The notes under the pieces are model-generated. The model saw only the letters and a program-made list of their open reading frames with translations. It ran no database searches and was not told the origin of the DNA. This document shows positions 53,284 through 59,686 of a stretch of 59,686 bases of DNA, in pieces (position 1 is the first letter of the stretch; every line of letters starts with the position of its first letter). Position numbers and translations under genes: made by a program. The DNA lies in contig JAGAKE010000023.1 in NCBI GenBank assembly GCA_017625775.1, positions 1 to 59,686 of the forward strand. Direction: 5' to 3'. Source of the DNA: Fibrobacteraceae bacterium. Its GTDB lineage: Bacteria > Fibrobacterota > Fibrobacteria > Fibrobacterales > Fibrobacteraceae.

Positions 53284-56200
53284 ATGCTCTCCAATGGTTC
53301 TAGAGAGACTCTTCGTCGTCGTATAACGCTTGCTTTTATATTGCCTCTTGTTCTTTTTGCGGCAGCGTTTTTAGCCTCAATGCTCGTAATTGGGCGTTCT
53401 TTCATTATTGATAGTATTTATGACAATTGCAAAAAATCTCTAGAACAATCTTCTACTGAAATCACAAGCACCCTGGATAACAATATTTTTACTTTCCAGG
53501 AAATGCGCAGAAAAATCCAACAATCTAAAAACCCATTTGCCCTAAAAACATTGCTTCGTTCTGATTTTATTATGAAGCAAAATTTTTTAAATGTGTATTA
53601 TGGTTCTACAAACGATCATTATGTTAGCATTAGTCGAAATACTTCTTCCCAACAAAAACAGTCCAATTTAAATTCACTGCCTTGGTTTGCTGAAGCCCTG
53701 AAACATCAAAATCATGTTTTTACTGGCCCTAAACGTATTTTAAAATCAGACAATAAAAACGCTTTAACTATATCTCAACCGATCTGGTTAAATACGAGCA
53801 AAAACCCTCAGGGAGTTTTTGCCGTAGATATGGATTTAGATGCGTTCAGACATTTAATTGCAGGCATTTCCAGAGAATTCGGCGGCATTACAGCTATTAT
53901 AAAAGATAATGTGATTTTAACTCATTTTCCTTATGAAACAAATATGGGAACTATCTCAACTGATAGTATTGCTCATCTTTTAAAAATTACCAAAGAAGCT
54001 ATCGGAACAGATACCATCAAAACAATTTCCTCTCGAGTAGAAGAAATTACTGATGAAAATGGAACGCCCTTTGCTGTTTTTACTTGTACAATTCAAAAAT
54101 ATCCATTTCAGTTAGTTCATTTTTTACCTGATACAAAAGTTCAAGGACTTGGCAAAAGTCAATTTTCGGGTTTAGTAACAGCAAGTATTATTAGTTTGAT
54201 TATTTTATTTGCTTTAATTATTCTCTTAACCAAATTGCTTTTCAATCATATAGTTGGTAAAGAACTAGACGATTCCATTAAAACGAATTCCATCTTTGAT
54301 GCTATTTTAAAATCGCCAGATTCTCCAATGATTTTAACAGACTTAGATTTTAATATTTTACATGCCAGTAATTCCATTATCGATTTCTTTTTTGCAGAAG
54401 ATTATTATCAAGGCTCAAAACTTTGGGAACTTATTTCAAACCCCGATTTAAGACAATTTTTACAAAAAGTTAAATCACTTGGGCAAAACATTACAGATGA
54501 TGACACAAGAATTTCCTTGCATGTAAAAAATGGAGCTGGTGAAAGTTTTTGGTGGATTATTTCCGTTCAATCCCTTGTAGATGATTCTGGTGAATTACGC
54601 TATTTGTTCCGAATTTTTGATGAAACATCTGATGTTTGGAAAACGTCTATATTAGATACTTTGCTTTCATCTTCTAATTCAATGATTTTCATTTTTGACA
54701 AACGTCAAAATCTTCAGTACCTCTCCAAAAGAGCCGAGGATTATTTTAATATTGACAAAAAGAATGCTGAAAATAATCAAATATCGCTTTTAGATTTAGA
54801 AAAATACAACTTACCCTCTGATATATTAAACAAAGTTTCAGATGCTTTTGCGGACTCATCATTTTGGACTGATAATTTCTACATTGCTCCAAGCAATGAA
54901 TCGGAAGGTTTGTGGTGTCGTGGGGAAGCAGTAACTCAAAAAACTAGAGATAGCGTCGTAGGCTATATTCTCCTCTTGTTTGATATTTCAGAAGTGGTTC
55001 TTGCTCAAGAAGAAGCAGAAAGAGCTACAAAATCAAAGAGTGAATTCTTGGCTAATATGAGTCATGAAATCAGAACTCCAATGAATGCAATTATTGGAAT
55101 GTCTCATCTTATTTCTGAAACAGAACTTTCTAATCGTCAGCGTGAATTTGTGAATAGAATTAGTACCGCCGCGAAAAACTTGATTCGTTTAATTAATGAC
55201 ATTCTTGATCTTTCTAAAATTGAAGCTAAAAAACAAGAGCTAGAAATTATTCCATTGAATTTATATTCTGTTATAGATGAAGTAACGGCTTTAGCTGTTG
55301 TCCGCCTTGAAAACAGACCTATAGAACTCGTATTAGATATCGACCCTAAATTACCACAAATGATTTTAGGCGACCCGCTTCGCTTATCACAAATTTTAAC
55401 GAACTTAGTAAACAATGCAACCAAATTCACAGAAAATGGTGAAATCACGCTTTCTCTACGTTGTAAATCAATTGCAAATGACAAAGTAACCATTTTGTTC
55501 TCTGTTGAAGATACTGGCATTGGCATGACAAAAGAACAATTAGGGCGTTTGTTCCAAACATTCTCGCAAGCAGATGGCTCTACTACAAGAAAATATGGTG
55601 GTTCTGGGCTTGGACTTACTATTGCAAAATCTTTTGTTGAACTTATGGGCGGTCAAATTCAAGTAGAAAGTAAGTGGAATGAAGGCACAACGTTCTTCTT
55701 TACTTTAACTTTTGATATGCCTCCACATAGTGAGCCAGTTCCTGTTTCTTCAGAAATTTATGGTTCTTCGCCAACCGCATTGATTTTAGATTCAAGCCCA
55801 ACCATTCACAGAGTATTACGCTCTTACCTTGAATTTATTGGTTTTGAAGTCAGAACATTCGCCTCACTTTCAACGGCAAAAGCAGCTTGTCAGGAAGCAA
55901 AAAAAGCAGGGAATCCTTTCCTTCTTATGCTTGTTTCTCATCAGTTTAAAGGAATGGATATTGTTTCATGGTGTAATAAACCAGAAAACGCATCTTTCTT
56001 ACCCCAATTCCGAATTTTAATGCATTCCTTTAACATTCAAGAAGAAGATCGCTTAAATGCTCTTGAAAATGGATTCCACGAATGTTTACCCAAACCCGTT
56101 CATTTAGTTAATTTAAATCACGCTTTACAAGTAGCGTGGGGCGAAGAAACAAATGAAATTGTTTCAGCTCCTCAACAGAAAAAAATCATTTTCAAAAAAG

Positions 56201-57243
56201 CAACCGTATTGCTTGTTGAAGATGATGCAGGAAACCAAGAATTAGCAGATTACTTGTTAACGAATGCTGGTTTGACTATCGTCATTGCAAACAATGGTCA
56301 GGAAGCTTTACGCGCTTTACAAAAAGACCATTATGATTTAGTATTGATGGATATTCAAATGCCTATTTTAGATGGTATTTCTACTACAAAGAAAATAAGA
56401 GAAATACCTTTAGATTATTTTCGTAATATTCCTATTGTAGCCATGAGCGCATCAGCAATGAAAGAAGAAATTGACAGATGTCTTGCATGCGGCATGAATG
56501 CTTATATTACAAAGCCTATTGAACCACAAAAAATGTTTGAAAAATTAGCAGAATTTTTACCGATTGTTCAACAACATAAGGAACAGGAAATTGAAATCAA
56601 TAATCCAGAAGAATTAGATTTCTTAAAGAATTTTGCTCATATTGAAGATTTTAATGCTGGAGCTGGTTTTACTCGAGCAAGTAAAAACGTTCGAATTTAT
56701 CTAAAGATCTTAAAATCATTTATCAATGGTTATTCAACAATAGTTGCTGATTTTGACGATTATCTCAAATCGAATAATCGAAAAAAATTATTGCGTGGTA
56801 TTCATACAGTAAAAGGAATTGTTGGAACCATTGGTTCTGAAAAGCTTTATAATCAAGGTAATAAACTTGAAACAGAAGGCATTTTAGAGAAAAATGAAGT
56901 TATGAATTATGCATTTGCTGTCGCTGAATTGATTGAAATACTTTCTCCGATTGTGACTGAACAGCAAAACAAAATACAGCAGGTCAATGTTTCAAAGAAA
57001 ATTTCTCCTGAAGCTCATCAAAAATTGGTAAAAATGTTAGAAGAATTAATTCCAAATATTGAAAATTGTTCTTCTACAAAATGCAGACAAAATTTAGAAA
57101 GCATTAGTCATTACTTATTCCCTAAAAATACTACCAATATTTTACAACAAATTTCTTTGTGGATCGATGAATATAATTTCTCTGATGCGGCTAATGCTGC
57201 TCAAAAATTATATGAAGACACAAAAGCCATATTGCATTGTTAA
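53284..57243 (+). CDS. Hybrid sensor histidine kinase with two receiver domains and HPt
   Basis: The 1319-residue protein has a membrane helix (about 14-38), a periplasmic dCache-like sensor (about 40-290), a second helix (about 295-320), two PAS-like regions (about 340-570), HisKA with His at about 593 ([15 protein letters not shown]), HATPase (about 700-815, [19 protein letters not shown] motifs: DTGIGM and [12 protein letters not shown]), a degenerate receiver (about 827-950, no phospho-Asp in LMLVSHQF), an intact receiver (about 973-1095, Asp at about 1022 in [13 protein letters not shown]), and an HPt domain with His at about 1173 ([12 protein letters not shown]). It probably phosphorylates the HD-GYP regulator by a multistep relay. 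It is co-transcribed with that regulator. Confidence 0.95.
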   Translation: MLSNGSRETLRRRITLAFILPLVLFAAAFLASMLVIGRSFIIDSIYDNCKKSLEQSSTEITSTLDNNIFTFQEMRRKIQQSKNPFALKTLLRSDFIMKQNFLNVYYGSTNDHYVSISRNTSSQQKQSNLNSLPWFAEALKHQNHVFTGPKRILKSDNKNALTISQPIWLNTSKNPQGVFAVDMDLDAFRHLIAGISREFGGITAIIKDNVILTHFPYETNMGTISTDSIAHLLKITKEAIGTDTIKTISSRVEEITDENGTPFAVFTCTIQKYPFQLVHFLPDTKVQGLGKSQFSGLVTASIISLIILFALIILLTKLLFNHIVGKELDDSIKTNSIFDAILKSPDSPMILTDLDFNILHASNSIIDFFFAEDYYQGSKLWELISNPDLRQFLQKVKSLGQNITDDDTRISLHVKNGAGESFWWIISVQSLVDDSGELRYLFRIFDETSDVWKTSILDTLLSSSNSMIFIFDKRQNLQYLSKRAEDYFNIDKKNAENNQISLLDLEKYNLPSDILNKVSDAFADSSFWTDNFYIAPSNESEGLWCRGEAVTQKTRDSVVGYILLLFDISEVVLAQEEAERATKSKSEFLANMSHEIRTPMNAIIGMSHLISETELSNRQREFVNRISTAAKNLIRLINDILDLSKIEAKKQELEIIPLNLYSVIDEVTALAVVRLENRPIELVLDIDPKLPQMILGDPLRLSQILTNLVNNATKFTENGEITLSLRCKSIANDKVTILFSVEDTGIGMTKEQLGRLFQTFSQADGSTTRKYGGSGLGLTIAKSFVELMGGQIQVESKWNEGTTFFFTLTFDMPPHSEPVPVSSEIYGSSPTALILDSSPTIHRVLRSYLEFIGFEVRTFASLSTAKAACQEAKKAGNPFLLMLVSHQFKGMDIVSWCNKPENASFLPQFRILMHSFNIQEEDRLNALENGFHECLPKPVHLVNLNHALQVAWGEETNEIVSAPQQKKIIFKKATVLLVEDDAGNQELADYLLTNAGLTIVIANNGQEALRALQKDHYDLVLMDIQMPILDGISTTKKIREIPLDYFRNIPIVAMSASAMKEEIDRCLACGMNAYITKPIEPQKMFEKLAEFLPIVQQHKEQEIEINNPEELDFLKNFAHIEDFNAGAGFTRASKNVRIYLKILKSFINGYSTIVADFDDYLKSNNRKKLLRGIHTVKGIVGTIGSEKLYNQGNKLETEGILEKNEVMNYAFAVAELIEILSPIVTEQQNKIQQVNVSKKISPEAHQKLVKMLEELIPNIENCSSTKCRQNLESISHYLFPKNTTNILQQISLWIDEYNFSDAANAAQKLYEDTKAILHC

Positions 57244-57274
57244 TTTAAAGATTGTTTTAAATCAAAGGACTTTT

Positions 57275-58441
57275 ATGAAAAATTTTAGTGATTCTATCAA
57301 GTACATCGGTGTTGACGATACAGACATTGATCTCTTTGAAGGTCAATACATTGTTCCAGAAGGAATGGCATACAATTCCTATGTAATTTTAGACGAAAAA
57401 ATTGCAGTGATGGATGCAGTAGATGCAAGAAAAGCAAATGAATGGCTAGAAAATCTCGATAAAACATTGAATGGCCGCAATCCAGATTATTTAGTTATCC
57501 AACACCTTGAACCGGACCATTCTGGAGGTATTTTAGCGTTTATTCAAAAATATCCAAACTCTACAATTGTTGCTTCTACAAAAGCAATAGCTATGTTGCC
57601 GCAATTCTTTCCGGAAGCAGAGAAAATCAACAAGCAAGCAGTTAAAGAAGGTGAAAAAATTGAGCTGGGAAATCATGTTTTACAATTTATAAACGCTCCC
57701 ATGATTCACTGGCCTGAAGTGATATTCACTTATGAATCTTCAGAAAAAATTCTTTTCTCTGCCGATGCCTTTGGAAAATTTGGTGTTTATGATGCCAGTC
57801 CAGATGATTGGGCTTGTGAAGCAAGACGTTACTATTTCAATATCGTCGGAAAATATGGAACGCCTGTACAAAACGTATTAAAAAAATTATCATCATTTTC
57901 TATTGAAAAAATTTGTCCATTGCATGGTCCTGTATTAACAGAAAATCTTGATTATTATATCGGTAAATACATAACCTGGAGTAATTATGCTCCAGAAGAT
58001 TCTGGCGTCTTAATTGCTTTTGCTTCTATTTACGGAAACACTAAAAAAGCGGCACTCTTTTTAGAAGAAAAATTAAAACAAGCTGGCGTTGAAAAAATTG
58101 TTCTTTCTGATTTAGCTAGAAGTGATATGGCTGAAGTCATTGAAGACGCTTTCCGGTATGATCGAATGATTTTAATGGCTCCTACATACGATGCTGGCTT
58201 ATTTCCAGTTATGGAATCATTCCTTCATCATTTAAAAGCGAAAAATTATTGTAACCGAAAAATTGGGTTGGTAGAAAATGGTTCTTGGGCTCCAGTTGCG
58301 GCAAAAAAAATGCAAGAAATTATAACTGAAATGAAAAATATTTCACTAGCAGAAAAAACAGTGACTATTCTTTCAACTTTAAATGAAACCACTGAAAAAG
58401 AACTAGAAAACCTAGCAAAAGAAATGAGTGTTTCTTCCTAG
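57275..58441 (+). CDS. Flavodiiron protein (FprA-like)
   Basis: I choose the ATG at 57275 (MKNFSDSIKYIGV), set by AAAGGA 5 nt upstream, giving 388 residues. The N-terminal metallo-beta-lactamase domain keeps the di-iron ligands: HLEPDHSGG, the His in APMIHWPE, the Asp in FSADAFG and the His in CPLHGPV. The C-terminal flavodoxin domain starts near residue 245 (LIAFASIYGNTKKAA) and binds FMN. The family reduces O2 or NO in anaerobes. It follows the hybrid kinase by 31 nt and may share its transcript. Separate rubredoxin or other electron donors are not visible here. Confidence 0.95.
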   Translation: MKNFSDSIKYIGVDDTDIDLFEGQYIVPEGMAYNSYVILDEKIAVMDAVDARKANEWLENLDKTLNGRNPDYLVIQHLEPDHSGGILAFIQKYPNSTIVASTKAIAMLPQFFPEAEKINKQAVKEGEKIELGNHVLQFINAPMIHWPEVIFTYESSEKILFSADAFGKFGVYDASPDDWACEARRYYFNIVGKYGTPVQNVLKKLSSFSIEKICPLHGPVLTENLDYYIGKYITWSNYAPEDSGVLIAFASIYGNTKKAALFLEEKLKQAGVEKIVLSDLARSDMAEVIEDAFRYDRMILMAPTYDAGLFPVMESFLHHLKAKNYCNRKIGLVENGSWAPVAAKKMQEIITEMKNISLAEKTVTILSTLNETTEKELENLAKEMSVSS

Positions 58442-58452
58442 AGAATCAAATT

Positions 58453-59466
58453 CTAAAACGCAAATCGAATTCCAACTCTATGTTCTAATCCCATTCCTTG
58501 GGTTAGATAAGAGAAAGAATAATCTAGGCCGAAATTTGAGTAGAGATAACCTATACCTAAACTGAATAATCTAATTTCATTTGCTTCGTCTGGTCTTTCT
58601 GCAGAAGCGAATAACTCTTTAAAATCTCTACTCAGATCAAGCCAGGTTCTTGAAAAACCACCACGTAGATAGAAATGTGAACTCAAAGCATATTCAGCTG
58701 CTAATCGGAGTGCAGATTGGCTATAACGCGGGAACGTTGATTCTAAATAGAGAGAAAGGCGGGGTAGTGGCCTCGGTTTAAAAAAAGCTGCCAAAGCAAA
58801 AGTCTGACTCATTGCGTATGAAGATAATTCTCCGTCGTCTGAATAATCACGAATCATTGTTCCAAAGTCTCTAGCGCTTAATGTAAGACCATAACGTTCA
58901 TTTTCAGAAATCCAAGATATTCCCCAATCAAAAGCTAAACCTAATGCTACTTGATCTTCGGAATCATCCGTTAATTTATCTGTAATTAATTTAGTTGTAA
59001 CTCCAACTTGTATATGACGAAATGGAATGGACGCCGATAAAGCAAATAAAGAACTTAAAGGAGAATGAGTTTTTCCCGTTTCTTCTGCATTTTCATCAAA
59101 TTCATCTATATCACCATAAGCTATCCAACCATAAGTTGCTTGTACGATCATTGTGTTTAATGCTCTGACATAAGTGATAACACCCTGATTTTCAGCAAGA
59201 TCACCAGTATTCCAATAGAATGCGACATTATTTTTTTCCCCTTCTGGCACCCGTAGTGCGGCCGGATTTAAAAACGAAATTCCAGGGTCGTTAGAAGGTT
59301 CTGCTGCGTTTGCATGCTCTAAAGCAGTATTCCTTGGGCTTTGAAATAAGGCAACAAATGAAAAAACTTCCTGTCCAGCTTCATTTTTTTTGAAGTAGGA
59401 ATAAGAAAAATTCACTATCAACAGTAAAAAAAGAAATATTTTTGAAAAAAAATGAAAATTTTTCAT
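58453..59466 (-). CDS. PorV/PorQ-family outer-membrane protein
   Basis: The 337-residue protein has a signal peptide (about 1-23) and an outer-membrane beta-barrel pattern. The opening SPRNTALEHANAAEPSNDPGISFLNPAALR is matched to the PorV/PorQ family (also named UPF0164) by its NPAAL segment and the aromatic strand ends; it ends HRVGIRFAF, a typical barrel terminus. PorV shuttles type IX secretion cargo; PorQ is also linked to that system. Which one this is cannot be told. TAAATT (59478-59473) lies 6 nt before the ATG on the minus strand, and no Shine-Dalgarno is present. Confidence 0.85.
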   Translation of the reverse strand: MKNFHFFSKIFLFLLLIVNFSYSYFKKNEAGQEVFSFVALFQSPRNTALEHANAAEPSNDPGISFLNPAALRVPEGEKNNVAFYWNTGDLAENQGVITYVRALNTMIVQATYGWIAYGDIDEFDENAEETGKTHSPLSSLFALSASIPFRHIQVGVTTKLITDKLTDDSEDQVALGLAFDWGISWISENERYGLTLSARDFGTMIRDYSDDGELSSYAMSQTFALAAFFKPRPLPRLSLYLESTFPRYSQSALRLAAEYALSSHFYLRGGFSRTWLDLSRDFKELFASAERPDEANEIRLFSLGIGYLYSNFGLDYSFSYLTQGMGLEHRVGIRFAF

Positions 59467-59472
59467 AAATAC

Positions 59473-59503
59473 AATTTACAAAATTGAAAAGGTTTGCTAA
59501 TAT
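59473..59503. promoter_or_regulatory. Overlapping divergent promoters of tRNA-Lys and PorV-like gene
   Basis: On the plus strand TTTACA (59475-59480), a 17-nt spacer and TAATAT (59498-59503) form the tRNA-Lys promoter. The minus-strand -10 hexamer of the PorV-like gene (TAAATT, 59478-59473) overlaps that -35, so the two promoters cannot readily be occupied at once. Confidence 0.6.
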
Positions 59504-59512
59504 TGGTGCGTC

Positions 59513-59585
59513 GGGCTAATAGCTCAGTTGGTAGAGCAACGCCCTTTTAAGGCGTGGGTCGAAGGTTCGAGTCCTTCTTAGCTCA
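59513..59585 (+). tRNA. tRNA-Lys, anticodon TTT
   Basis: A complete cloverleaf: acceptor GGGCTAA pairs with TTAGCTC, D arm GCTCAGTTGGTAGAGC, anticodon stem ACGCC/GGCGT around CTTTTAA with anticodon TTT, and T stem GAAGG/CCTTC around TTCGAGT. The discriminator is A at 59585. CCA is not encoded, as for tRNA-Arg. Confidence 0.96.
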
Positions 59586-59587
59586 GC

Positions 59588-59626
59588 AGAACCTTGTTTC
59601 TTAATAGAGACAAGGTTCTTTTTTTA
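59588..59626 (+). terminator. Intrinsic terminator of tRNA-Lys
   Basis: AGAACCTTGT (59588-59597) pairs with ACAAGGTTCT (about 59609-59618) and is followed by a T run. The remaining 60 nt to the window end show no gene. Confidence 0.85.
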
Positions 59627-59686
59627 TACATAGATGTACCATTGTTATTTATTTTGCTTAATAAATTTCACACTCAAAGCAAGTGT

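Noticed and set aside
1..59686. CRISPR array, rRNA operon or prophage
   Set aside because: No regularly spaced repeats, rRNA-like sequence, or phage structural or integrase genes were recognised on either strand.

Overview
The window reads as chromosome of a low-GC member of the Fibrobacterota (family Fibrobacteraceae). The main clues are a FISUMP-domain lipoprotein with a long poly-serine linker (a paralogous family typical of Fibrobacter), LEPR-type surface-protein fragments, cytoplasmic GH5 and GH116 glycosidases, a PorV/PorQ-like outer-membrane protein, and Gram-negative envelope genes. No 16S gene is present, so genus and species cannot be fixed. Most of the window is AT-rich; roughly 1.8-4.3 kb is visibly richer in G+C.

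Bases 1-6.0 kb are an accessory region. Two copies of the same IS200/IS605-type end (176-331 and 5816-5971, same orientation) bracket an aldo/keto reductase gene, a graveyard of FISUMP and LEPR gene fragments, a MntA/HepT toxin-antitoxin pair placed between two copies of a GC-rich repeat, and a DUF234-type AAA ATPase gene flanked by 46-bp palindromic direct repeats. A FISUMP lipoprotein gene broken by a stop and a frameshift, and a second LEPR gene start cut off at the IS remnant, complete it. This is the most unusual part of the window.

Bases 6.0-38.2 kb are mostly housekeeping and envelope genes on both strands: ilvD, glyQS, a DUF748/AsmA-like protein, tcdA, two LytM (M23) peptidases, two lamin-tail-domain proteins counting the one at 38.4 kb, paired LPP20-like proteins, ribD, a GH3-type adenylating enzyme, alr, a GH5 glycosidase coupled to an acyltransferase, obgE, argC, a SEC-C protein, rlmN and a class A penicillin-binding protein.

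Bases 38.2-59.7 kb start with tRNA-Arg(ACG) and continue with a queuosine-precursor transporter, a GH116 glycosidase, purN-rnhB, a minus-strand run (MFS transporter, CDP-alcohol phosphatidyltransferase, recN, trmB, MBL hydrolase), a two-component cluster (REC-HD-GYP regulator, 1319-residue hybrid kinase) followed by a flavodiiron protein, a PorV-like protein and tRNA-Lys(TTT).

Gene starts fall into two classes. Some have clear Shine-Dalgarno sequences. Several others have a TAWATT hexamer about 6 nt before ATG and no Shine-Dalgarno, which suggests leaderless transcripts. No CRISPR array, rRNA, prophage or recognisable riboswitch was seen.
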